Source of the DNA: Lactonifactor sp050944855
GTDB lineage: Bacteria > Bacillota > Clostridia > Lachnospirales > Lachnospiraceae
Reading direction: 5' to 3'
Length of the DNA: 64,000 nucleotides
NCBI GenBank assembly: GCA_050944855.1
Contig: JBMNRU010000005.1
Span: forward strand, 86,727-150,726
Shown here: piece by piece, positions 1-5,929 of the stretch
Layout: each line of letters starts with the position of its first letter
Position numbering within the stretch: the first letter of the stretch is position 1
Program-made: the position numbers and the translations under genes
The notes under the pieces: model-generated
Seen by the model: only the letters and a program-made list of their open reading frames with translations
Databases searched by the model: none
Told to the model about the DNA's origin: nothing

Positions 1-1
1 G

Positions 2-73
2 GAAAACGAAGAAGAGCAATGGCTGGAAAAGCAGAATTTTAAAAATACACTCCTTGATGCTTATACCGGATAA
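2..73 (+). CDS. 3' end of an unidentified gene (partial)
   Basis: An open frame enters from the left edge and stops at TAA 71-73, leaving 23 residues that are Glu/Gln/Lys-rich and end in LLDAYTG. The piece is too short to assign to a family. Only its position supports it as coding: it stops just before the inverted repeat and promoter region of the TetR gene, as a preceding gene would. Confidence 0.35.
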   Translation, partial: ENEEEQWLEKQNFKNTLLDAYTG

Positions 74-95
74 CAGAAGGGGGTCTTCTCAAAAA

Positions 96-125
96 CGGTC
101 AATGTCATTAAAATAGTATTGACCG
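96..125. promoter_or_regulatory. inverted repeat upstream of tetR, likely operator
   Basis: Two perfect 8-bp arms, CGGTCAAT (96-103) and ATTGACCG (118-125), flank a 14-bp AT-rich spacer and end 23 bp before the TetR-family start. TetR-family proteins usually bind palindromes next to their own gene, so this is the obvious candidate for autoregulation. The spacer is wide for a single operator, so the arms may be two half-sites or two overlapping sites. An identical ATTGACCG recurs at 2746-2753, downstream of the exporter genes. Confidence 0.55.
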
Positions 126-148
126 AATAGAACAACGGAGGTTTCACT

Positions 149-760
149 ATGAACGAAAGGTTCTTTTCCCTGCCTGCAGAAAAGCAGCAGGCTATCATGA
201 ATGCAGGATATCGGGTGTTTTCTCAAAACTCTTATAAAAACAGTCCTATGAGTGAGATTGCGCATGCTGCGGGAATCAGTAAGTCCTTGCTCTTTCATTA
301 TTTTCACAACAAAAAAGAATTGTATTTGTTTTTGTGGGATAAATGCGCACAGATTACTATTGAATATCTGGCAAAATGCGGATGCTACGGACAGAACGAG
401 TTGTTTGAAAGCATGGAAAAAGGAATGCAGGCTAAAATGGAAATTATTCACCTCTATCCCGACATGGCGAATTTTACCATTAAAGCTTTTTACGAAAAAG
501 ATGCGGAGATTTCTGCCGCTGTCCAGGAAAGCTATCACAGATATTTTAATCTGAAGGCAGATAAAACACGAATAAATATGGATCCGGAACAGTTTGTTCC
601 CGGATTGGATATTCCCATGATGTACCGTGAAATGTATTGGGCGTCGGAGGGATATTTTTGGGAAATGGTGCAGCGGGGTAATGTAGATATAAAACAGATG
701 GAAAAGGATTTTAGGAGGCTGATAGATTTTTGGAAGAGTATTTATCTTCGGAAGGAGTAA
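149..760 (+). CDS. TetR/AcrR-family transcriptional regulator
   Basis: This 203-residue protein has an N-terminal TetR-type helix-turn-helix at about residues 30-55, where MSEIAHAAGISKSLLFHYF matches the family recognition helix. It is followed by a variable helical ligand domain. It probably represses the adjacent ABC exporter genes and binds the inverted repeat at 96-125. The start at 149 has a GGAGG site nine bases upstream. Its stop lies 6 bp before the ABC ATPase start and the AAGGAG for that gene overlaps its last codons, so the three genes look like one operon. The inducer cannot be predicted. Confidence 0.9.
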   Translation: MNERFFSLPAEKQQAIMNAGYRVFSQNSYKNSPMSEIAHAAGISKSLLFHYFHNKKELYLFLWDKCAQITIEYLAKCGCYGQNELFESMEKGMQAKMEIIHLYPDMANFTIKAFYEKDAEISAAVQESYHRYFNLKADKTRINMDPEQFVPGLDIPMMYREMYWASEGYFWEMVQRGNVDIKQMEKDFRRLIDFWKSIYLRKE

Positions 761-766
761 CAGAAT

Positions 767-1645
767 ATGGATATTATGAAAACGACAAAGCTTACAAAAT
801 ATTATGGCAAAGCAAGAGGAATCATTGATCTTGATCTGACGGTAGAGCAAGGCGAGTTTTTTGGTTTTATAGGGCCAAATGGCGCAGGAAAATCTACAAC
901 GATCCGCACATTGCTTGGACTAATTTCTCCTACTTCCGGAAGTGCAATGATATTTGGAAAAGATATCACAAAGGAAAGGGAATCCATTTTGCAGGATATC
1001 GGATATCTTCCCTCAGAGGCATTATTTTACCAGGGAATGAAAGTAAAAGATATATTAAAGCTGTCTGCCGATTTGCGAAAAAAGGATTGCAGCACGGAAT
1101 GGAAGCTGCTCTGTGAACGCCTGCAGCTGGATGTGTCGCGAAAAATCGAGGATCTGTCATTCGGCAACAGGAAGAAAGTTGCCATCGTCTGTGCGCTGCA
1201 GCATCGGCCGAAGCTGCTTGTGCTGGATGAGCCGACCGGCGGACTTGATCCGCTGATGCAAAAGGAGTTTTTTGACATTCTGCGTGAGAGAAATCAGGAG
1301 GGCACAACGATTTTTCTATCCAGTCATGTGCTCTCGGAAATTCAGCATAACTGTACCCGTGCGGCAATTATCCGTGACGGCCGGATCATTGCATGTAATA
1401 GCGTGGATGTTCTGTCGAAAACAAATACAAAGCGCATTACGATTAACGGCAGTGTGAACTTAGAGCGTCTGACTGGCGTTCGGGACAGAAAAGATACGGA
1501 AAATTCCATTAGTTTTCTTTACGGCGGTGATATGGACAGCCTGCTTTGTACATTGTCCTCCGGGCAGATAAACGATCTTACGATTACAGAGCCGGATCTG
1601 GAAGAAGTATTCCTGCATTATTATGAAAAGGACGGTGAGGCATGA
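767..1645 (+). CDS. ABC transporter ATP-binding protein
   Basis: This 292-residue ATPase hydrolyses ATP to drive the membrane partner encoded next. It has Walker A GPNGAGKST (about 36-44), a signature loop LSFGNRKK (the usual LSGGQ is degenerate), Walker B LLVLDEPTGGLDP and an H-loop SSHVLSE. The C-terminal 70 residues are the variable extension seen in drug- and bacitracin-type ABC-2 exporters. An AAGGAG nine bases before ATG 767 supports this start over ATG 776. The gene overlaps the permease gene by 4 bp and is presumably controlled by the TetR protein. The exported substrate is unknown. Confidence 0.92.
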   Translation: MDIMKTTKLTKYYGKARGIIDLDLTVEQGEFFGFIGPNGAGKSTTIRTLLGLISPTSGSAMIFGKDITKERESILQDIGYLPSEALFYQGMKVKDILKLSADLRKKDCSTEWKLLCERLQLDVSRKIEDLSFGNRKKVAIVCALQHRPKLLVLDEPTGGLDPLMQKEFFDILRERNQEGTTIFLSSHVLSEIQHNCTRAAIIRDGRIIACNSVDVLSKTNTKRITINGSVNLERLTGVRDRKDTENSISFLYGGDMDSLLCTLSSGQINDLTITEPDLEEVFLHYYEKDGEA

Positions 1646-2430
1646 TGACGCTTGTAAAACATGAATTGCGGCAGGGCAGGATTCCGTTTTTGATATGGAC
1701 AGCTTCTATCGGATTTCTGCTTGCAGTCTGCATTTTTCTGTTCCCGGAAATGAAGGGGCAGATGGAGGGTGTGAGTGATGTATTCGCCTCTATGGGTTCT
1801 TTTACCCAGGCGTTTGGCATGGATCGTCTGAATTTTGGAACACTCATCGGATTTTACGCGGTTGAGTGCGGCAATGTTTTAGGTCTCGGGGGTGCATTTT
1901 ATGCTTCTCTCTGTGCCGTGAGTATTCTCAGCAAAGAAGAAAAAGACAAAACTGCTGAATTTCTGCTGACGCATCCTGTCAGCCGTAAAAAAATCATTAC
2001 GGAAAAACTGATTGCCGTACTGCTTCAAATCACCGCTATGAATATCCTGATCTATGTGCTTTCTGTGCTTTCCACCATCGCTGTTAGCGAGACAGTTCCC
2101 TGGAAGGAAATCAGCCTGATGAATCTGGGCTATTATCTGCTTCAGCTTGAGCTGGCAGGAATTTGTTTTGGTATTTCGGCATTTCTTCGCAAAGGCAGTG
2201 CGGGTGTAGGACTTGGCATTGCCGTAATGATGTATTTTCTGAATCTGATCGCAAACATTGCGGATGCTGCTGAGTTTCTCAAATACATAACACCGTTCGG
2301 ATATTGTGAGGGCGCCGACATTGTGGCAAATGGCAGACTGGACGGAGCAATGGTAGCCGTTGGTTTGGCCATAGGAATTGTCGGAATCATCATCGCTTAT
2401 CTAAAATACACAAAAAAAGATATACGTTAA
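1642..2430 (+). CDS. ABC-2 type transporter permease
   Basis: This 262-residue membrane protein has about six hydrophobic helices, starting with a segment near residues 15-35. The loop with EEKDKTAEFLLTHPVSRKKI is the cytoplasmic coupling motif typical of ABC-2 permeases, which contacts the ATPase. It overlaps the ATPase gene (ATG 1642 or ATG 1645 could serve as start) and completes an exporter that would work as a dimer of both subunits. Nothing in the sequence identifies the cargo. TetR-linked exporters of this kind usually handle peptides, lipids or drugs. Confidence 0.9.
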   Translation: MMTLVKHELRQGRIPFLIWTASIGFLLAVCIFLFPEMKGQMEGVSDVFASMGSFTQAFGMDRLNFGTLIGFYAVECGNVLGLGGAFYASLCAVSILSKEEKDKTAEFLLTHPVSRKKIITEKLIAVLLQITAMNILIYVLSVLSTIAVSETVPWKEISLMNLGYYLLQLELAGICFGISAFLRKGSAGVGLGIAVMMYFLNLIANIADAAEFLKYITPFGYCEGADIVANGRLDGAMVAVGLAIGIVGIIIAYLKYTKKDIR

Positions 2431-2435
2431 AAGTA

Positions 2436-2519
2436 ATGGTAAAGTTTGTAAAGATGGATCTCAAAACAAAAATCAAGGAATTGTTTGAATTTGCGGAAGA
2501 TGAGGAAAAGCGATTATGA
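2436..2519 (+). other. 27-codon reading frame coupled to the zinc-ribbon gene
   Basis: A short frame (MVKFVKMD to EEKRL) ends in TGA 2517-2519, overlapping the ATG of the next gene in an ATGA junction. It has no clear ribosome-binding site. It may be a translated leader, or more likely the surviving C-terminus of a deleted gene, since neighbouring sequence also shows gene decay. I cannot assign a family. Confidence 0.25.
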
Positions 2520-2734
2520 GAAAATGTTTAAGATGTAATGTGGAAATGATGGAAGATTTAGATGTTAAAGTTGAGGGCGGAGCTTATGGACTTAAAGTTA
2601 CACAACAAGGAGTGTTTAAAGATAGTTTAGGAAAGTTCAAATGTGCAGTGTGTCCAGAATGTGGCTATACGGAGACTTATATTCAGGATACTTCTAAAAT
2701 AAAAAAATTAGTATTAAATAAAAAAGAAAAGTAA
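2516..2734 (+). CDS. small zinc-ribbon protein of unknown function
   Basis: This 72-residue protein has two CxxC pairs, CLRC near the N-terminus and CPEC near residue 45, which should bind one zinc ion. Short proteins of this kind in Firmicutes are annotated as nucleic-acid-binding zinc ribbons of unknown function. A GAGGAAAAG stretch upstream is a plausible ribosome-binding site. The gene is more AT-rich than its left neighbours, which together with its decayed surroundings suggests accessory origin. The C-terminus is lysine-rich. Confidence 0.6.
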   Translation: MRKCLRCNVEMMEDLDVKVEGGAYGLKVTQQGVFKDSLGKFKCAVCPECGYTETYIQDTSKIKKLVLNKKEK

Positions 2735-2746
2735 TACAAATTAAAA

Positions 2747-2820
2747 TTGACCGAGCTCTTTAGAGTGAGGGATGCTTCTTGAAGGATAGTTCAAGAAGAT
2801 GGAGCAACAGAAATGGTCAA
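2747..2820 (+). other. nested stem-loops, possible structured RNA
   Basis: Three nested or adjacent complementary pairs sit in an otherwise gene-free stretch. The outer pair is TTGACC (2747-2752) with GGTCAA (2815-2820). Inside it lie a CTCTTTAGAG mini-hairpin and a perfect 9-bp stem, CTTCTTGAA (2775-2783) with TTCAAGAAG (2790-2798), closed by a 6-nt loop. There is no downstream U-run, so it is not an ordinary terminator. It could be a multibranched leader or 3' UTR element, or a degenerate remnant. The rest of 2735-3059 holds only the repeat at 2861. Confidence 0.35.
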
Positions 2821-2860
2821 ACAAATATTTCTGGTTAACAAATACAAGTCCAGTGTAAGC

Positions 2861-2950
2861 TTTTCGTCAGATAGATTCTAAACTTAAAGAAGTTCTAGCT
2901 GACCGGTACAAGTTTTGGGCAACCTTTTCATCGGATAATTTCAAATTTAA
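2861..2950. repeat. dispersed ~90-bp repeat, copy 1
   Basis: About 80 bp here match 4242-4321 with roughly eight substitutions and no gaps. GTCAG(A)TAGA can pair with TCTA(G)CTGAC within the element, giving a hairpin of about 9 bp, and the core CTAGCTGACCGGTACAAG is invariant. The copy ends about 110 bp before the DUF1801 gene. The repeat may be a small non-autonomous element or a duplicated regulatory RNA. Confidence 0.7.
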
Positions 2951-3059
2951 GTAACTTTTTTCAGTCTGATTCAGCATTCCTTGTTACCTCGGCAAATTGA
3001 AAAAGCAGAGCTATGGAGAATGCTTTTAGAGCGTCAATGAATTTTGGAGGAGGAAAATC

Positions 3060-3470
3060 ATGTGGAAATGCCCTAAATGCGGAAGGACATTTAAGAGAAC
3101 GGAACAAAGCCATTACTGTACCGACAAACCTAAAACGATTGATGAATATATTGCTTCTCAGGATTTGTCGAAACAGGGTGATCTATGCATGATCCGAGAA
3201 GTTTTGCGACAGGCATTACCGGAAGCAGAGGAACGTATTTCCTGGAGTATGCCTACTTACTGGAAAGGGCACAATATTCTGCATTTTGCAGCTTCCAAAA
3301 GTCATATAGGGTTGTATCCCGGATCGGAAGCGGTAGCAGAATTTGCAGTAGACTTGAAAGATTACAAAACAGATAAAGGTACTATTAGGATTCCTTACGG
3401 CAGTGTAGATACCGCTCTGATCGCAAAAATTGCAAAGTGGTGTTGGGAGAACGGAAGCCATGATTTTTGA
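3060..3470 (+). CDS. DUF1801 (YdhG-like) family protein with N-terminal zinc ribbon
   Basis: This 136-residue protein begins with a CPKCGRTF...HYC zinc-ribbon-like segment (residues 4-20). A DUF1801 domain follows, recognisable from the ISWSMPTYW and GLYPGSEAV blocks. The domain has a compact alpha/beta fold of uncertain biochemical role. The start follows a strong GGAGGAGG site. It stands alone, with a repeat element upstream and a separate promoter before the next gene. Function is unknown and I would not assign one. Confidence 0.75.
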   Translation: MWKCPKCGRTFKRTEQSHYCTDKPKTIDEYIASQDLSKQGDLCMIREVLRQALPEAEERISWSMPTYWKGHNILHFAASKSHIGLYPGSEAVAEFAVDLKDYKTDKGTIRIPYGSVDTALIAKIAKWCWENGSHDF

Positions 3471-3495
3471 TACTAAGTATTGAAAATGATCGTAC

Positions 3496-3524
3496 TTGTG
3501 TCATACCTCGAACGGTCATATAAT
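3496..3524 (+). promoter_or_regulatory. sigma-A-type promoter for the flavin-binding-fold gene
   Basis: TTGTGT (3496-3501), a 17-bp spacer and TATAAT (3519-3524) form a good vegetative promoter 44 bp before the start codon at 3569. It is consistent with separate transcription of the downstream gene. Confidence 0.6.
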
Positions 3525-3568
3525 GAAAGCAGTTTCAAAATATGACTTAATTTAAGGAGGATATGAGT

Positions 3569-3970
3569 ATGACAAACATTGAAAAAGTAAATCAATTCCT
3601 GGACGAAGCGAAAACATTTTATTTCCTGACGACGGACGGAGATAAGCCAAAAGGACGCCCGTTCGGCTTTCACCTGCTGGATGGAGACAAGTTGTATTTC
3701 GGATGTGGTACATTTAAAAATGTTTTTGCGCAGCTGATGAAGAATCCGAATGTCGAGGTTCTGGCGGTTCACGGAGATGAGTTCATGCGTTACGATGGAA
3801 CGGTAAAAATCGTGAAAGACGCCGTTCTTCTGGATAAGGTACGTGCTGCTATGCCGCAGATTATGAGCTTGTATGATAAAAACGGCTGGGAGATGGGAAT
3901 GTTCTATCTGGAAAATGGTCATGCAGAAATTCGCGGAATAATGAATCTGAAAGAAGAATTTGATGTATAA
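3569..3970 (+). CDS. pyridoxamine 5'-phosphate oxidase-family (FMN-binding split barrel) protein
   Basis: This ~133-residue protein matches the small split-barrel flavin proteins: an N-terminal helix, FYFLTTDGDKPKGRPFGF as the first strands, and a C-terminal MFYLENGHAEI strand. Such proteins bind FMN or F420-like cofactors and reduce unknown substrates; the homodimer is the usual form. ATG 3569 lies eight bases after AAGGAGG, whereas ATG 3563 is only two bases away, so 3569 is preferred. A decayed HxlR-type regulator follows immediately. HxlR genes are often paired with redox enzymes like this one. Confidence 0.82.
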   Translation: MTNIEKVNQFLDEAKTFYFLTTDGDKPKGRPFGFHLLDGDKLYFGCGTFKNVFAQLMKNPNVEVLAVHGDEFMRYDGTVKIVKDAVLLDKVRAAMPQIMSLYDKNGWEMGMFYLENGHAEIRGIMNLKEEFDV

Positions 3971-3977
3971 GAGATAA

Positions 3978-4190
3978 CGTGCGACTCTGTCTGTACAGTT
4001 GAACACTTTGGTGGGTCATAGACTGGTGGAGCGAAAACAATATGATACCGTTTCATCGAGGGTAGAGTATTCTTTAACAGATATAGGCAGGAAATTTCAT
4101 CCCGTAATAGAAGCATTATAGGACTGGGACAGGAGTATATTGACTTTCTACAGACAAATATTCGTGAAAGACCGTGTGTTAAGATACTTT
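3978..4190 (+). pseudogene. HxlR-family transcriptional regulator remnant
   Basis: From 3978 one frame reads the end of an HxlR winged helix: LVERKQYDTVSSRVEYSLT followed by DIGRKFHPVIEAL, the family's diagnostic wing and C-terminal helix. A TAG at 4119-4121 then interrupts it. The expected continuation (GLGQEYIDFLQ) appears in another frame from 4121, so there is both a stop and a frameshift. The N-terminal half with the recognition helix is absent. It is therefore a dead fragment, probably once the regulator of the preceding flavin-fold gene. Confidence 0.75.
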
Positions 4191-4241
4191 ATAGGAATTA
4201 TTACAGAATATGGAATAGACTGGGCGGAAAGCGAGAAATGT

Positions 4242-4331
4242 TTTTTGTCAGATAGATACTGAACTTGAAAGAGTTCTAGCTGACCGGTACAAGTTTTTGG
4301 CAACTTTTTCATCGGATAATTTTTAATTTGC
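4242..4331. repeat. dispersed ~90-bp repeat, copy 2
   Basis: This is the second copy of the element at 2861-2950, about 90% identical over 80 bp in the same orientation. It ends directly against the GGGAGGG ribosome-binding site of the acetyltransferase gene, so here it occupies the 5' UTR. The internal hairpin (GTCAG...CTGAC) is conserved despite the substitutions. Confidence 0.7.
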
Positions 4332-4342
4332 GGGAGGGTCAT

Positions 4343-4783
4343 ATGAAATTAGCCACAAAGTTTTTTAATGAATTAACTACTATTGAATTATATGAGTTAC
4401 TGAAAGCAAGGGCAGAAATATTTGTGGTAGAACAAAACTGCGTATATCAGGATCTGGATGATAAGGACTATGACAGTTTACATGTTTTTTATGAGGAATC
4501 TGGAAAAGTAGTGGCCTATCTGAGAGCATTTTTGAAAGAAAAGGATATTGTGCAGGTTGGTCGTGTCCTTACGATCACGCATGGAAACGGTTTGGGCGGA
4601 AAGCTATTAAAAGCAGGAATAGAGTGTATTAAAAATAAATATTGCCCTCGTAAAATTTTTATAGAAGCCCAAAGTTACGCTGTTGGATACTATGAAAGGG
4701 AGGGCTTTCAAGTTTGCTCAGAAGAGTTTTTAGAAGATGGAATACCACATGTTCAAATGGAATTGGTTTTGATTTTGAGCTGA
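4343..4783 (+). CDS. ElaA-type GNAT N-acetyltransferase, altered C-terminus
   Basis: This 146-residue protein carries the ElaA signature: LYELLKARAEIFVVEQNCVYQDLDD split over the first helix and strand, then the acetyl-CoA loop VGRVLTITHGNGLGGKLL and IFIEAQSYAVGYYEREGF. It should transfer an acetyl group from acetyl-CoA to an unknown amine. ATG 4343 follows GGAGGG by three to four bases; a TTG at 4328 lies before the binding site and is rejected. The last few residues are read from sequence belonging, in another frame, to an aldo/keto reductase, so a deletion probably replaced the native end. Confidence 0.85.
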   Translation: MKLATKFFNELTTIELYELLKARAEIFVVEQNCVYQDLDDKDYDSLHVFYEESGKVVAYLRAFLKEKDIVQVGRVLTITHGNGLGGKLLKAGIECIKNKYCPRKIFIEAQSYAVGYYEREGFQVCSEEFLEDGIPHVQMELVLILS

Positions 4784-4923
4784 CAGAGAAAGAGATGGAA
4801 CAGTTAAAAACATTGGACGAAAACAAGTCAATGTGGGCAGAATATGATGATCCAATGATTGTAAAGTATGCGATGAAAGAGGTCCAACTGACCGACATAA
4901 GCATGGCGAGGTATAAAATATAA
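4756..4923 (+). pseudogene. aldo/keto reductase C-terminal remnant
   Basis: In the frame ending at 4923 the sequence reads FDFELTEKEMEQLKTLDENKS and then a DDPMIVKYAM segment. This is the conserved C-terminal tail of bacterial aldo/keto reductases (DFELT-EEM--I--LD). The catalytic barrel is missing and upstream sequence belongs to the acetyltransferase in a different frame. The piece is thus the stump left by a deletion that joined two genes. Confidence 0.75.
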
Positions 4924-4939
4924 AAATTGGGTCATACTC
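4911..4939 (+). promoter_or_regulatory. sigma-G-type promoter for the SASP gene
   Basis: GTATA (4911-4915), a 17-bp spacer and CATACTC (4933-4939) match the forespore sigma-G consensus (GnATA, 17-18, CATnnTA) except for the last base. The element lies 27 bp before the SASP start. It overlaps the dead aldo/keto reductase fragment, so the promoter survived the local decay. Confidence 0.65.
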
Positions 4940-4965
4940 CAAAATGTAAAGGAGGATGACCTTTT

Positions 4966-5178
4966 ATGTCAAAGAAAAAAGATAAAAAAATTAATTTGCA
5001 TGAGCTTACTCCGGAGGAACAGCTAAAATATGAAATTGCGGGGGAACTGGGCCTCTTAGATAAAGTTTTGGATTCTGGGTGGCGCAGTCTGACAGCCAAA
5101 GAAACCGGACGGATCGGCGGTTTGGTTACAAAGCGGAAGCGGGAAATGCAAAATCGGGAACATAATGAAATACAGTAA
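4966..5178 (+). CDS. small acid-soluble spore protein, alpha/beta type
   Basis: This 70-residue protein ends with GWRSLTAKETGRIGGLVTKR, the DNA-binding C-terminal motif of alpha/beta SASPs. YEIAGELG matches the site at which the GPR protease cleaves SASPs during germination. SASPs coat forespore DNA and protect it from UV and heat. The N-terminus is Lys-rich. The AAAGGAGG site lies between GGTCAT and ATGACC, which could pair and modulate translation. A sigma-G-type promoter precedes it and a strong terminator follows, so it is monocistronic. Confidence 0.82.
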   Translation: MSKKKDKKINLHELTPEEQLKYEIAGELGLLDKVLDSGWRSLTAKETGRIGGLVTKRKREMQNREHNEIQ

Positions 5179-5182
5179 TATG

Positions 5183-5241
5183 CTCCCTTTCAGATATTGG
5201 GTGGAAGATCAGACCACCTGATGCCTGGAAGGGAGTTTTTT
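5183..5241 (+). terminator. Rho-independent terminator after the SASP gene
   Basis: CTCCCTTTCAG (5183-5193) pairs with CTGGAAGGGAG (5225-5235) with one wobble. An inner GGTGG/CCACC stem caps the structure, and six T follow at once. Confidence 0.8.
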
Positions 5242-5282
5242 GTGATTTTCTCAGACAGAAGTGAAAGAATTTTAACTTTCTC

Positions 5283-5311
5283 TTGTCATATGGGAAAAAG
5301 TGTGGTAGTAT
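5283..5311 (+). promoter_or_regulatory. promoter of the first cobalamin riboswitch
   Basis: TTGTCA (5283-5288), a 17-bp spacer and TAGTAT (5306-5311) place transcription start near 5318. This is about 15 bp before the P1 stem of the riboswitch. Confidence 0.65.
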
Positions 5312-5332
5312 GTACTTGTATAATTCCATAGA

Positions 5333-5508
5333 GCAAATTAAGTGCATCAATACTGTACACAGTTTAGATGAAAAGGGAATTTGGGTGAGAATCCCAGGCG
5401 ATCCGGTCACTGTAATTGAGGAGCGATACTTCGATGTCCCATTGTATGAGAATATGAGAAGGGGAAGTATGGTGATGATTCATAAGTCAGGAAACCTGCT
5501 TAATTTGG
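5333..5508 (+). promoter_or_regulatory. cobalamin (B12) riboswitch without a downstream gene
   Basis: The element has the conserved core of the AdoCbl family: AAGGGAA, GGGTGAGAATCCC, GGTCACTGTAA, GGGGAAG and the hallmark AAGTCAGGAAACCTGC. AAATTAAG (5335-5342) pairs with CTTAATTT (5499-5506) as P1. These RNAs bind cobalamin and usually switch off B12 synthesis, uptake or B12-independent enzymes. Here a terminator follows at 5571-5602 and no protein gene appears before valS. A 77-codon open frame overlapping this stretch is spurious. Confidence 0.85.
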
Positions 5509-5570
5509 TAAGGTAGAACTTCCGTGTAAAGTTTGAATCCCAGTCATAATAACCGCAAATTATGATCGAG

Positions 5571-5602
5571 TGTCTGCTTTCCGTAGGAAGTGGACATTTT
5601 TT
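5571..5602 (+). terminator. riboswitch expression-platform terminator
   Basis: TGTCTGCTTTCC (5571-5582) pairs with GGAAGTGGACA (5586-5596) through 11 pairs with one bulge, followed by six T. A preceding CATAAT/ATTATG stem could take part in the alternative fold. With ligand bound this would stop transcription before the RNA candidate at 5728. Confidence 0.7.
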
Positions 5603-5727
5603 CTTGGTCAGAAATCGAACCGTAAAAATGTCCCGCGAGGAAGAGCCTAAACGACACTTTCTTATGGAATCCCCGATTTATTCGGTGCCTGAATGGAAAT
5701 TATGCAAATCCACAGTGGTGGGTTGAT

Positions 5728-5880
5728 TAACGGCAGGTTGGATACCCTGGTCTATATAAAACTTACGCTTTGCTGTCTCTTGAACGCTTCTCCGCAACAA
5801 GCTTCTTGAGGCTAATCCTCCGCAAAGCAGATATAAGTTTAGGATCGTGATGCGGACCAGGGGAGCCCGCCTATTTTTTT
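5728..5880 (+). ncRNA. rod-like structured RNA candidate downstream of the riboswitch
   Basis: Long-range pairs build one irregular rod: GGCAGG near 5732 with CCCGCC near 5866, CCCTGGTC (5745-5752) with GACCAGGG (5855-5862), AAACTTA (5759-5765) with TAAGTTT (5834-5840), and GCTTTGC (5767-5773) with GCAAAGC (5822-5828). A GAGG/CCTC hairpin sits in the head, and a run of seven T ends the element. No open frame is credible. The shape resembles 6S-like RNAs or a riboswitch-controlled sRNA, but I recognise no family signature. The 5' boundary and the role of 5603-5727 are unclear. Confidence 0.45.
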
Positions 5881-5890
5881 GCCCTTTTCC

Positions 5891-5919
5891 TTGACAAATT
5901 TTTAAAATCCTACTATCAT
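5891..5919 (+). promoter_or_regulatory. promoter of the valS T-box transcript
   Basis: TTGACA (5891-5896), a 17-bp spacer and TATCAT (5914-5919) form a strong vegetative promoter directly before the T-box leader. Confidence 0.75.
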
Positions 5920-5929
5920 TAAGGACATG

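Noticed and set aside
5283..5516. 77-codon open frame
   Set aside because: It lies entirely on the cobalamin riboswitch and its promoter, has no ribosome-binding site and encodes no recognisable family.
5521..5560. tRNA-like GTTTGAATCCC stretch
   Set aside because: No acceptor stem, D arm or anticodon arm can be built around it; it belongs to the riboswitch expression platform.
5603..5880. RNase P, SRP or tmRNA gene
   Set aside because: The diagnostic motifs of each (for example GGAAGGAAGCA of SRP, or the tag-coding region of tmRNA) are absent.
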